A DNA stretch of 64,000 nt from Gigaspora rosea (taxonomy: Eukaryota; Glomeromycota; Glomeromycetes; Diversisporales; Gigasporaceae): NCBI GenBank assembly GCA_003550325.1, contig QKWP01000251.1, positions 338,898 to 402,897 of the forward strand. The letters are read 5' to 3'. Shown piece after piece: positions 1 through 11,685 of this stretch (the stretch's first letter is position 1; each line of letters begins with the position of its first letter). A model generated the notes under the pieces. That model worked only from the letters and a program-made list of their open reading frames with translations, made no database searches and was not told where the DNA came from. The position numbers and the translations under genes were made by a program.

Positions 1-334
1 GTGATCCCCTTTATTGATCCTCTTAGACTTGAAAATCCAAATTATCATTATGATAAAAAGTCGATGTATACAGTATTAGTGTGCTGATGTGGGAGATTTC
101 TAGCAATGAACGCACCCCATTTAACCAAAGTAACGATGTTGTGATTCCTCTTAGAATTATTAAAGGTTCGTGTGAAAAACCAATTACAGGAACACCTATA
201 CAATATATCGATCTTTATACGAAATGTTGGGATTATGAACCAAAAATCGTTCCCCAACATCAGTAATTTTTCAACAATTGAATTCCTTTAAATTGGATCC
301 CAAATATGATAGTACTAACAAGGATTTCTTTTAA
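1..334 (+). pseudogene. Protein kinase C-lobe remnant (TKL type), 5' end outside window
   Basis: Read with two frame changes, this stretch encodes the end of a kinase domain. The order is an FIDPLRLENPNY segment, then a DVYS-like helix, then LMWEISS, then LRIIKG, and finally an LYTKCWDYEP segment. This order matches the C-lobe (after the APE motif, through the helix ending in CW..EP..RP) of the TKL kinases common in Rhizophagus. A one-base loss near 61 breaks the DVYS helix and another near 245 shifts the frame after CWDYEP. The ORF then reads to a TAA at 332-334. Without the upstream half it is not known whether the whole gene is dead or whether these are base-call errors. Its Sel1 or other accessory domains cannot be seen. 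It is a different subfamily from the Sel1-kinases near 50 kb, whose C-lobe sequence differs. An insertion element lies 74 bp downstream. Confidence 0.7.
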
Positions 335-407
335 ACAATGTTAAGATCGTATTTCATTTGTTTTTATGTAACAACTAGCTCTCAGGGCCCGGACGATGCC
401 CCGGGAG

Positions 408-618
408 CAGGGTTTGCACATTTATCCATTGGGGTGAATGGAGAACAACTCCATTGGCATCGCTCCATTGCTCCATTGAGAATAATTTGCGAATGGAGCC
501 AATGGAGGCCAATAGCTTATAATATAGTATTTGTTAATAACTAATATCTAATTCCATTGGCTCCATTGGTTCCATTGGTTTGCAATTTTTCAATGGAGTA
601 TATCCATTGTCAACCCTG
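408..618. mobile_element. 211-bp hAT-like MITE, TSD CCCGGGAG
   Basis: The ends are inverted repeats starting CAGGGTT, and the element is flanked by an exact 8-bp direct repeat CCCGGGAG at 400-407 and 619-626. The subterminal parts hold repeated CTCCATTGG-like motifs in both orientations. Terminal CA(G) and an 8-bp duplication are typical of hAT elements. It has no coding capacity. Confidence 0.8.
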
Positions 619-626
619 CCCGGGAG

Positions 627-2690
627 TGAAGTTTTAAATTATGCTAAATCTTAGGTTTAAATATTTAAATTTTTTTAGATTAGTTATTAATTAATTCGCA
701 ATTCACATAAGAACAGGTCATTTTATAAAATTTTATATAATAAAAATTGGGCAAATTTACTATAATATTCCGAAATATTGGAATCACAGTTTGCATACAA
801 TGTAAAGTATTGATAGATGAAATATAATATAAAATTAAATTATATAGGCATAAAAATATGGTTTGACTTTCTTTTTATTAAAATTTAATTAAAAGTCTGG
901 TAGAATTTTCAAAAATAAAAGATACTTTACTAGGATTAAAATTTTGGACTTTAAAAACCCCGTCTTTTTACTATATAATTTTGGGGAATTGGATTCCAAA
1001 TTACTATTAAACCTATATAAATATTTATTCCAACATTAAAATTTTCTGTTTTTATGTGAATTGCTAATTAAATTAAATTAGCTCTTGGAGCTCAGGTGAT
1101 AACTTGAAAGTTAGGCTTTAAATTTTTTTTCCAATTTTTAAAATATTTTTATTTAAATGAAATAATAATTTTTAGAGTTTAGATAATAACAAGAAATTTT
1201 ATTTAACCTTTAGATCTAATAAGTATTTTATATTAATTATTAAATTTTATTTTAAATTAAATTAGTTTTTAAACTTTAGGCAATATTTTAAATTTTATTT
1301 TAATTTATAATCTACTATATATCAGCATGTTGTCATGTTAATATATAGTATCTCTTGCTTGGCTAATATTTTGCACTAGAGTATTATTTAGGTACTCTAC
1401 TGATTTGTCACTTCCTAATGTGACAATCACTTAGTATATTGGTAAGATTATTATTATCTAGAGCCAAACTTGTTCATTTCTCTTTATTAATGTTCTAACC
1501 AACTAACTCTATTATTTTTACATTTGTATTTATACCTCTACATACTTACATACAGTGTTGGAAATTAGTGTTCTCAGAGTGCTCATGAGAACACTATTAT
1601 AAATTTGTGAACAGTATAAATTTTTTACTGTTCACTATTAAAAAATTTTTTGAGAACAGTAAAATAATAATACTGTTCTCATAAATATATAATAATTAGC
1701 TAAATTCATATGCACTACAGCATTGTCAAATTCTGATCAGCACCACAAATCCCAGGGTCACAAATCCCAAGGTCCCAAATCACACTATGACATTATCATA
1801 TTAAAAAATTTTAACCTGTGATTTATAATATATATATGTGTATATATAATTGTTATAACAAATTAGTATATACCACTTTTTATAATCATGTAATTGGTAA
1901 AAATGTATAAAGAGTTAATAAAAAAAATAAGAAAAATAATCTAATTATAAATAGCTAATTAATTATTAGAAACATAATTATTACACAATATAATATAAAA
2001 ATATTGGTATTCTTAATCTAACTGTCTTTGAATTTTGGAAATTAGTTCTAATTGCTTTAATTTCTGGTCATAGCAAAGGACCCTTAATTTCTATGCAAAG
2101 TAATACAAAAGTTGCATTTTTGATGCTTCAAAAGTATTGTTTCAGATGCATTCATAATAAGAATATCAAAAACATAACTTTGAAGTTTCTGTCTATCTTT
2201 ACTTGCATATTCATATAATATAACAAATCACATATGATTCCACTCTGGACTTATAACAGTTTCCATTTTCTGGTATACTTTCAATATCTTTTGTTAGAAC
2301 TTAATAATATTGTTTGTATTGAAAACAAGTATAAAAATTTAGAATATATTATTACTATATATACAGTATTATACTTCATCTAGCATTATTACTATATTTT
2401 AGCAGTATAGAAATAGTTGTAGAAATTATTTTTTTGGACCAGATCTAAGTTATGTCTAATTAATTTTAGTATTTTTAAGTTTTCATATTAGCTTATTTGT
2501 TTTATAAACTAAAAATTTTAAGATACCCTTATTTTAAAAATCAATTTGATTAAATTAATTATTTTATTAGATTTAACTAGTTCAATTAGTATGTCTATTT
2601 TATTATTACAAGAAATATAGCCTATCAGTATAAATAGTGCATATGCCAGAGGCTGATCAAAAAATATAAAGCCTTAAAATAAATTCTTAA
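627..2690. other. AT-rich non-coding stretch
   Basis: No supported gene. At 1553 a CAGTGTTGGAAATT end followed by TGTTCTCA and TCATGAGAACACT resembles the end of the 53862-54274 element. No matching second end was found, so it is probably a truncated relative. Elsewhere only low-complexity A/T sequence is seen. Confidence 0.5.
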
Positions 2691-2905
2691 TAAATGTCAC
2701 ATATTATAATTTAAAATGAAATCTACATTTTCTACTTAACCTGCTAGCCTTTTAAAACCCACTAATACTTGTTTATTATAATTTTTTTAAAACTAACCCT
2801 AAACCTAAACTTCTAACCCTAAAAAATGCTCCCCAAAAAATTTAATTTTCGAGATTTTATACTATAATTTTATTTTAATCTGGATTTCATTATAATCTGC
2901 CATAA
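2690..2905 (-). repeat. MITE copy related to 35068-35286, with telomere-like core
   Basis: The reverse complement aligns by eye with the element at 35068-35286. Shared parts are a GGGTTAG-containing core, an ACAAGTAT..AGTGGGTTTTA stretch and ends resembling AATGAAATC. The plus strand reads CTAACCCTAAACCTAA. Boundaries are approximate because no target duplication was resolved here. Confidence 0.5.
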
Positions 2906-4139
2906 TAAACAAATAATTATTTGAATTCAAGAAGACATTATAAACTTTAAAATTTGAGATTTGCTATTACTATAAAATTAATGGAATCTCTATAATTTTT
3001 TTAATATAATTGGTGCTAATATTCTAAAAATGTCTAAAAATTTTGCAATTATATAAAACTTGAAATTATTGCATAATATATTGCTTTTATTTGAACTTTT
3101 TTCCACTTTTGACCAGATTCTTCATTATATAAAAATTTAAAAATTCTGAGTTTAATGAAAATACTGTAGTAGTATAATGTTTCCTTTCATAACTGCATTT
3201 TTTGTTCTTTTGATTATTGTAAAGCTCTTTATTACTAGTTTTCTGAAATTCAGATGAGGCACTCATTTTTTTAGCCCTTCAAAGATAAAAAAATATTGTT
3301 ATAAATATTATGTAATATTTTTTAATTTTCTAATTATTAAATTTTAAAAAAAAACATACAATATAAATCAAGTTTAAATTTTGATTTATATTCCTAATTG
3401 TTATCTTTGTAATAAAATCAAAATCATGTAGCTATATTCCTTTGTTAATTGTACTATCTCTAATTCTACTGCTAATGTACTTTTTCTTTTTTTGTATTAG
3501 AAATCTAAAATAATTGAAGTAAATTTTTATGCATTTTAATAAAAATTCTAATAAGTATATACTTATATTTCTTCTAATATCTGATGACAATAAATAGATC
3601 TTTTTAGCATTTTCAAAATTTGCTATTTGAAAATAAAATTACTAGACAATATCTTTACTATTAATTGTAGTATAAATGTAGACATAAAGATAGCTTGCAG
3701 AGAACTTGCAATAATCTTTAGTAAAGTAAAAAAATCAAAAAAAAATCTGTTTCAAAATCCTTTCTTGATGTTTGGCTAGTAAATTTATCAAAGTCTATTC
3801 TATATAAAAGTATATTTGTAGTCTAGACTTATAAAGTAACAAAATAATAATTATATTTATTCTTTCATAGATAAAGTTGGGCCTAATAACAGATTTAGTA
3901 AAACAATTAATCTTAAAATCAGACTAAATATATATTGAATTAAGATTTTACTTTAGATTTTAATATCTTCTTTAAACAATTATAATCATTTGATTTTCAT
4001 TGTTTTCAATTGTTGCAAAAGAACATAAACTAATTTCTTTTAATTATATTATATTGATTCAAAACATGCACAATCTTTTTTAAAGCTATTAAAAGTAATA
4101 ATTATAGTAATATCCAATAAAAACAACAAGTTTTAAAAA
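2906..4139. other. AT-rich non-coding stretch
   Basis: Homopolymer-rich A/T sequence. No ORF with coding character and no clear repeat structure seen. Confidence 0.5.
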
Positions 4140-4745
4140 TTATAATATTTTAAAGTCATAGCAAACTTTTCAAAATATGAACCTTTACTCAAGTTAAAAA
4201 TAACCTATTCAAAATATTATAGGATTTTTACTTGAAGTTACTCAATAACAAACTGTTTAAACTATTATATAGATCTCTATTTAAAGTTATTTAAGAATAA
4301 ATTTCTTCTTTAGAATTCAATTTTTTTTACATAAAGCTCTAAATAATAACAAAATTTTTAAGATCCAGTTTTTTTACTTAAAGCCAAATAATAAAAACTT
4401 CTCAAACCCTAATATCTTGAAATCAAAACAATGAACTTTCAAGATCTAGTATTTTTATTTAAAGTTAGTAACAAATATTTAGATTTTAATATCTTAAAGC
4501 CAATAACAAATCTTACTCAAGTTGATGCCAAACTTTTCAAGCCATTTATAAATCTCTGTTTGAAGTTGATAACTAGCTGTTCAAGATGCTATGTTGATCT
4601 CTTCTTGAAATCAATAACAAACTTTTCAAAATTTGATATTTTTGCTTGAAATCAATAGTTTCTCAAAATTACTTAAAGTTACTAACAAGTATTTTAAAAT
4701 CTAATATCTTAACTTGAAATTATTAACAAACTTACTAAGTTTCTA
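4140..4745. repeat. Degenerate tandem repeat, about 55-60 bp unit
   Basis: Successive units share a pattern of TTCAAGATCTAGTATTTTTA, then CTTGAAGTTA and TAACAAAC, with many substitutions and indels. A 72-codon ORF at 4431-4649 is simply an open frame through this array and is not called as a gene. Confidence 0.5.
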
Positions 4746-6053
4746 GATCTGGATCCTATAACTTGGATTCCAAACTGGATCTGGATCTTTAAAAATACCC
4801 TAGTCTGGTTCATGTGGAACACTAGTTTAGACTAAAATTTTTTGTATTTTTTAGGTTTTTGCTTTTTTTATTGGCTTATCCAAATTCTATAATTTGCTTA
4901 GAAGCTAATTACATGGTTTATTTCCACTTTAGATGACCTCTAATTTGAGACAATTTCTTCTGAATCTTTTGTAAAATCAATTAATTATAATTAACTATAA
5001 TAGGTAAAAAGTTACACCAAAAGCATATATAATACCAGATTAATTTAAACATATATACAAGATTTTGTATATAAATAGTTGCTTTGTATAATCACAAATA
5101 TTTAATTATATATTTAGTGATTTTATAGAGGTAATTGAATATAGTCAACCCTTTTATATCACTAGGTTTTTGTCCTAAAGGTGTTACTATATTTAGGCAT
5201 GACTACAAAAAAAAATTTAAAGTAATATAACTTATGGTAAATTAATTTGATATTAAAAATTTTGTAAATAGAATTAGAAAATAAATTTTTATAACTTTTA
5301 ATTAAAAATTTAAAAATTTAATCAATAAAAAAATTTTTTAATTCTAGCTAAATTTATCAAGCTTACTAGTAACTTACTATATATTGTAATAATTTGCAAT
5401 AATTGAAAAAATAGATTATAATATAAAAATAAATTACAATGTAACTAATAATAATCTTTTAATTATAATTAGTTTATACTATTTTTTATATACTTGAATT
5501 TTTAGTTTGCAATATTTATTAGTAAATTATAATTATAATTAGTCTTAAAGTATGTAATAATTAATCTTTAAATATGTACTAAATTTAGTACAACAAATTA
5601 CAAAAAATGCAATGTTTAAAAAAATTTTTTTTGCAATAATTTTATTATTAATATAAAAAAAAAATACTGCTAGCCAATTTTTGAATATTCGCCAAATTTT
5701 TGTATATAAAAAAAATTTGGGTTTTAAATTTTTTAGATTTTTTAAAAGTTTTTAAAAACTGTCTAAATTTATTACAAAACAGTAAATCCAATCTGTTAAT
5801 AATAAAATTTGCAGATAAATAATAATTCTATATAGATTACCACAAATATTCTTAGATTTTATATCTAATTTATAAAAAGAAAAAAAGGGACATAGTTACC
5901 CAGTGATCTGTTTTGTTTGATTTTAGAATTTAGATAACTCAAAACCAATACTAGAGTTACAAAATTCTATTTGGAAGTTTGTAAAAAGTTACTCTTCTGC
6001 AACTTTGATAATAATTAAAAGCAGCTTAAAAAGATCAGTTTTCTAAAATTATT
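4746..6053. other. AT-rich non-coding stretch
   Basis: No gene or resolvable element seen; A/T-rich low complexity. Confidence 0.5.
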
Positions 6054-6285
6054 GTCGTGGCTGAAGCTGGAAATAGCTGAAGCAGAAAATTTTAAATATT
6101 TTAATATGAAATTTACAAAAAAATTTTGGAATGCATTTTGTACGTTTTTTTTTTAGTTAGATTAGAATTTAGGGTTAGGGTTTATAATAAAAGAGTATAT
6201 TAATAGTTGGATTTTAGCAGGGCTTATAGTTTTAAATCGAGACTTCTAATTTCCAGCTTCAGCCATTTCCAGCTTCAGCTGCAAC
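6054..6285. mobile_element. 232-bp MITE with GCTGAAGCTGGAAAT terminal repeats and telomere-like core
   Basis: Both ends, read inward, show GT(C/T)G..GCTGAAGCTGGAAAT followed by a second GCTGAAGC, giving inverted arms of about 40 bp. A 7-bp direct repeat AATTATT flanks it (6047-6053 and 6286-6292). The middle contains TTAGGGTTAGGG and an AATAAAAGAGTATAT stretch that recurs in the MITE at 35294-35498, so these are two copies of one family. Confidence 0.7.
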
Positions 6286-6292
6286 AATTATT

Positions 6293-7053
6293 AATATAGC
6301 AAAAAAAATAGACAAAAAGTTCGGAATCTTATCTGATACAACAATTACAGAAAATACTATATAGGATCTTGCAATACCCTTAGTGCATCACTGTGCATCT
6401 ACAAAAATTGCTCTTTTCATAATCTTTAACCAATAAATTCAATAAATTTCTAATATTATCCATTGAAATAAAATTTTTTTTACAAAAAAACAGAAATAAT
6501 ACACAATTTTATTTAAAAGCCACCTTCTGTAGCCTAATTTAAATTGCTTCTCTTGAAATTTTAATAATAAAAACTCTATTATTTTAACTCTAATCTTAAG
6601 CTAACCCTAACTCAAACTATAAAGTTTATTCTTAGTAAAAATTACAGGAGGAAACAATTTTTGAGGGTGTGCTATCTAAGTTGGAATTTTGCTTTGCTGC
6701 TTACATGGTCTACAGTTGGTTTTTTAGTATTACTAAACTAGCTCTAAGTTTATTTTTCTTTTTTTGATAGCTGAGCTGTATAGTCAGGCTATCAAAAAAA
6801 ACTTATCTTTGACAACCAGATTGTCAACCAGGGCTATTAACCACACCCATAACTTCCAAATACCCCAATATACTAAATACTTCTATCCAGAAGTGGGTAA
6901 GTGGGCATTAATAATGAAGCTAGACTTGTGTCAAGCTAATAGCAAAGATAAAAGAGAGAAAACAACTTCTACTTCTCTTCTGAATAGCTATTTACCATAA
7001 ACTTATAATTCTATCACTTAATCAATACTTATCACACAATATGTCATATGGGC
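6293..7053. other. AT-rich stretch with a MITE remnant
   Basis: Around 6520-6690 there is a degenerate copy of the interior found at 13824-14146 and 39116-39448. Its order is a CACCTTCTGTAGCC segment, then a CTTGAAATTTTA segment, then CTAACCCTAA. A 78-codon ORF at 6764-7000 has no recognisable domain and is not called. Confidence 0.4.
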
Positions 7054-7257
7054 CAGTGCAAAAATGTAGATATACCAAAACTAAAAATTAATTTTGTCTA
7101 TATATAAAAGTTTCTCAAATATAGCTATTTATTTATAATTTTTTTATAACAAATAAAGATATCTCTAAGCTACTTTTGTTAGAATTTTATCATTTTTTTA
7201 TAATTTGTTTGGTGTTTTATAATTTTTTTTTAAAAAAAAATAAAAAATAATTTTTTT

Positions 7258-7565
7258 TACTATCAAATATGCAACTTTATAAGTTTTTTTTATTACACAA
7301 TCACATTGCCATGCATATGCTAAATATGCAGTTAAAGTTTTAGATTAGTAGTTGTTAAAATATAAAATAAAACTAATTTACTATAATAAAGTTGCACAAA
7401 TCAGATATAGTAATTTTATATGTAGTAATCATTATTAAATTCTAAAAATTTGTATTTTATCAACTACTAATTCAATTAAGTTAAAATTTTAACTATATAT
7501 TTAGCATATATATAACAATATACTTGTACAACATAACCTTATAAAGTTGTATATTTATAAAAAAA
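7258..7565. repeat. Foldback sequence of about 300 bp
   Basis: Paired inverted segments are arranged around a centre near 7410. ATGCAACTTTATAAG at the left pairs with CTTATAAAGTTGTAT at the right. GCTAAATATGCAGTTAAAG and AGTAGTTG pair with CAACTACTA and the TATATTTAGC segment. The arms are imperfect and no target duplication was resolved. Confidence 0.5.
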
Positions 7566-7693
7566 TAATTTTTTTTAAAAATACTTATTTCTTTTTTTTT
7601 TACTATAAAAAAAATTAAAATTATTATACAGATAAAAAGATAATAAAAATTATGCCAAAAGAGTAATTAAAATTAAAAAACTTTTATATTTAT

Positions 7694-9193
7694 TAGTGTT
7701 CGGATCTGCTAGATTTTTTCTCCGGATTATCCGGATAATATAGATAATAGATAAAGATTTTGTTCAACAGATAATTTATCCTGATAATTACTTTAATTTC
7801 AGATAATTATCTAGATAATCTGTATTAATATATATGGTGAAACGGTGAAATGGTGAAATTGATCAAATGTTAAAACATTCATTTATTAATAATAATAGTT
7901 ATTATCTGATATATGCATTTTTAATTCATCAATAAATGTACGTCAATCCATTTCAATTACGTTTCCATTTTGGCATTGATATTATAACCATTCCATTCAT
8001 ATGGTTCATGCCAGATGATTTTCGATAATAATTGGACACTTTCTTTCCAAATTGACTCCATTTTGAATCTCATATATATATTTATTTATCTTATAATAAT
8101 TATATATTTTTTTTATTATTATAAAATTATCGTCAGTCACAAGTGTCCTGTACATTTTTACCAATCATTTTGTTCATGTGATGAGAAAATGTTGTATACT
8201 TTTTTTAATCGTCGCTATTTTCAAATTGCAGGCTGTGAGAATATTTATACGTACGATGTACGAACTGTAATTGTTTAATTGCTTGCTTGGAAAGCATGAA
8301 TGTGTATATGAATTTAACCTTTTAAAGGTATGTGTTCGCGAATACTTAATACTGTATGTATTAGCGTACTATGTTATTGATGCTGCTAAATTTAGTAGAG
8401 TAAATTCGAACTTGGAAAATCAGATTTCGATGTTCTATCTTGTTATGGGTAATGTCAAGTGGATGATCTTGCAATCACTATCAGCAATTAAACGACGACT
8501 ATAAGAATAAATAACAGAATCAGATAAAAGTTAGACTAACAGGAGCAAGTGTTACATCGGATGTGAAGATGTAACATGCGAAGTTTCTATATGTATTCAC
8601 ATCCTTGCTTCGACATACTGTATGCATTTATCTAATAAGATGCAAGATTTTGCGTACGAATGCCATTTAAATTGCAATATAACTATACACTACGTGATAT
8701 CTTTAATATCACTCCTTGAAGCTTTCATACTAAATATAGAATATATAAATTTGTATCAGCATTTATCACGAGCATAAGTTGTTATTGGAACAAAATTCCG
8801 GAACAACCCAGGTTATATTCCAGTTTAAAGATAGTGTGTGTTGAGATTTCAAGAAATATATAATAACCCGGAGCAAAGTTATTACTTAAAACCCAGGTTG
8901 CTCCATATATGGAATGATTGGTGCAATCCTGGGTTGCTCCATACGGATTATCTTTCGTGAATTAAAACTAGCGCATCTACAATTTCGCAAGTATTGATTT
9001 AATTGTTAAAATGTATGACACAATTTTGCAATACACAAAATTTATATTATAGATTTACCTAGTTCGAAAAATATGTCTAATAATTAACAGATAATCTAGA
9101 TAGTTATCCGGATAATGGAATTATGAACAGATATTGTTTTCTTTCAACAGATAATTATCTTTAGATAAACAGATTATCTAGATCCGAACACTA
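7694..9193. mobile_element. 1.5-kb hAT-like non-autonomous element
   Basis: Terminal inverted repeats are TAGTGTTCGGATCT at both ends. Flanking 8-mers are ATATTTAT (7686-7693) and ATATTTAG (9194-9201), a 7/8 match expected of an old target duplication. Subterminal regions hold repeated, mutually inverted AGATAATTATC / TCCGGATAA motifs. Two ORFs inside (8015-8278, 8271-8504) show no known domain, so no transposase is claimed. Around 8810-8945 lie short inverted copies of AACCCAGGTTGCTCC. Confidence 0.7.
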
Positions 9194-9561
9194 ATATTTA
9201 GACAAAATTAAAATTTTAATTTTAGAATTGTTATATTATTTTGTATTAAACAAATTGAGAAAATAAGGAATTAACAAAATTTTTTATAGAAATAAAATTT
9301 TTTAATAAAATTTATATTTTAATATTCCCAAAACCTATATAATAGAAAAAAATTTATTACGAATAGATTGGTGTATCTACATTTTTGCACCGGAACATAC
9401 TTACAAAATCGCTTATTCATCACTCAATCAATCGCCCATATTTATTGAACAATACATCATACTTACCAATTTCTTATTACCATCCCCTAATCAGTCAGAT
9501 CGATACTCACAACACAATACCTCATACTTATGAATCGCTCATTCGATGTCATGGGTGTAGG

Positions 9562-10281
9562 CAGGGACCGGAAATTTTTTAAATCCAAATCAATCCAAAG
9601 TTTTCCAAATTTTTTAATGCTAGCCAAATTTTTCCAAATTTTTTTAATTTTATATGATTTTCCAAATTTTTGTAAGGTTTTGCAAATTTTGATTGGTTAG
9701 AGTTTTTATTACACAAATAAGATATTTCGATCTTAATTAGCTATAATCAAATATAATACTTTAGAAATATTTTGAGAAAAGGTTTTATTTATCATTTCAT
9801 TTTTCTAATGGATGTTTTCAAAAATCTCTTTACATGTTATTTTTTAAATGATCTTATACTGGTATACAGAAATCATGATTATTTTTTTAGGATTCGAGTC
9901 TTGTGGATTTTAGTGTTAATGTTTGTTTATAGTGGCACTGTAGTTGTTTGTCTTAGTCATCCCGGCATCTAATAATCATGTTTGAGACATTATAGGTTTG
10001 TTCAACTTTATTCATTAATCAGTTTTTATAATAGTTAAATATTCAAGCCGGATCAAGCTAATAACATTCCTACTTTATATATAAGATCATTAGTAACCTT
10101 TAAAACATCCAATATATGATACTGTAGTGGTATTAATGCACAGTTGAACGCAAATTTTCTATATATAGTAATATTTTGTATGATAATCGTAAAAAATGCT
10201 ATTTTAATAAAGGAAATATATAAAATTTATATCCAAATTTTTATTGTTTTCAATTTGATATCCAAAATTTTCCGGTCCCTG
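9562..10281. mobile_element. 720-bp hAT-like MITE
   Basis: The element starts CAGGGACCGGAAA and ends with the inverse TTTTCCGGTCCCTG. Flanking 8-mers are GGTGTAGG (9554-9561) and GGCGTAGG (10282-10289). The subterminal arms contain many copies of TCCAAATTTTT. No coding capacity. Confidence 0.8.
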
Positions 10282-10289
10282 GGCGTAGG

Positions 10290-11090
10290 TCGTGATCTCG
10301 TGACAAACAGATGAGATGTCTCGTGACTCCGTTGATTATCCATACTTTTTATGAAAATTCCGTAAATCTGTAACATGATCGACAAAATCTAGACAAGTAA
10401 GGTTAGAATATGCAACACATATGAAAGAAACACGGCAATGTGTCGACTTTTTTATAGGGCCATGCACTACGTTCCCAGTATAATTTAAAGTTTGATCAAA
10501 TTATTGACAATTTCACTCGGAATCATAATTCATTGGTTTATTTGATTTACATATTCAGTGGGTGCAATATATGCAAATCAAGATTGATTGATATTTGTAA
10601 AGATTTCATACAAACTCTTTACATGCATATCTGATATGTTGTGGGCGGGACGGGCTAGTTAAATTAGGTTAGTACATATGATAAAATCAACCCTAAAATG
10701 ATGCTTTTATAATAATTCCGAATTCTGTTTCCATTTACAACATATACTGTATATGGCCGCTACGTGTATATATATTTAACCTGCATATATACTCTCGGGA
10801 TGCCATAAGGCATTTTATTTTGCTACGTATAATTTTGATTTACATACCGTAAACTATGACTCGTATACCCCTTTTATTTGTATCCTGACTATTTGATATT
10901 TAAAATTTTGCTTATACATGGTTAATGTACAAAGTTTACTACATAAATTAGTGCTTTTATGTCTTGAAAAACGCCTTTGAAGATTGGCGAATTAAAATAA
11001 AAATAAAAAAATGCCCAGTTACATCCCTAACCATTGAAAATACCAGATAAGTTTACAGTATTTACAAGAAATGATTTTCTTAAGCAAGAA
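10290..11090. other. Intergenic DNA upstream of the secreted-protein gene
   Basis: No ORF or repeat of note. Base composition is slightly less AT-extreme than the preceding 10 kb. It probably contains the promoter region of the gene at 11155. Confidence 0.4.
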
Positions 11091-11091
11091 A

Positions 11092-11102
11092 TATATATAA
11101 AG
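11092..11102 (+). promoter_or_regulatory. TATA-like box of the secreted-protein gene
   Basis: TATATATAAAG lies 52 bp before the ATG at 11155. In an AT-rich genome such strings are common; position is the main support. Confidence 0.35.
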
Positions 11103-11154
11103 CATACGGATAATGATAACAATTTGATCATAATTCTAACAATCATAATTTATC

Positions 11155-11685
11155 ATGGATCGTAAATACTTTATTGTTTCATTTACTTTGATTGTATTTT
11201 TTATCCTTGTGCATGTTGAAAAAGCTCACGGCTGTCATCCTGCTGGTGACTATTGCACTAATTACAAGAACTCTTGTGGTGCTCAAATTTTAAATGCCAC
11301 ATGGACTGGGGGATGGAATGCAGCAAATTGGCTTGTATACCTTGACATCACGGTCAGTTCTCCGACTTCCTATCCACAAGCAGTCGGTCATTTTACCTTT
11401 AGTGATGAAGCAGGCCATCATCATAGATGGCTTCAAAATCCTAGCTTTACTAATTGCCAATGTGGAGAATCCTGTCAATATCAACAAAATCCGTATTCAT
11501 CTAGCTGGTGGCTATATGATCCTTACTTAGCACCTCCAATGGGGGGTTGGTTTGATGTTTGGATTTCAGTATATTGGGACTGCGTAGATAATGGTAGTGA
11601 GTCGATTCAATGTCTTTCTGAAGATATACACTATCGAGGTCAAAACAACAATAATGTGTACCCACATGGTAGTTCAAGTCAATAA
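11155..11685 (+). CDS. Small secreted cysteine-rich protein (176 aa), function unknown
   Basis: An intronless, intact ORF. Residues 1-26 form a classical signal peptide: a charged MDRK start, a hydrophobic core (FIVSFTLIVFFILV), and a small-residue cleavage region ending AHG before Cys27. The mature part has eight cysteines (27, 34, 41, 101, 103, 107, 143, 153), enough for four disulfides, including a CQCGESC cluster. It is rich in Trp, Tyr and Gly (SSSWWLYDPY, GGWFDVW). It has a His cluster HHH at 88-90, two N-glycosylation sequons (Asn47, Asn146), no transmembrane segment and an Asn/Ser-rich tail. Codon use and GC are higher than the flanks, which supports a real gene. I do not recognise the family. 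Secretion is well supported; a role as a symbiotic effector or wall/carbohydrate-binding protein is only a guess from size, cysteines and aromatic residues. The start is the first Met and directly precedes the signal peptide. Confidence 0.85.
   Translation: MDRKYFIVSFTLIVFFILVHVEKAHGCHPAGDYCTNYKNSCGAQILNATWTGGWNAANWLVYLDITVSSPTSYPQAVGHFTFSDEAGHHHRWLQNPSFTNCQCGESCQYQQNPYSSSWWLYDPYLAPPMGGWFDVWISVYWDCVDNGSESIQCLSEDIHYRGQNNNNVYPHGSSSQ

Noticed and set aside
6764-7000. 78-aa ORF
   Set aside because: No domain, signal peptide or start context; the flanking region is repetitive.
8015-8504. Two ORFs inside the 1.5-kb hAT-like element as a transposase
   Set aside because: Too short, hydrophobic low complexity, and no DDE or BED features.
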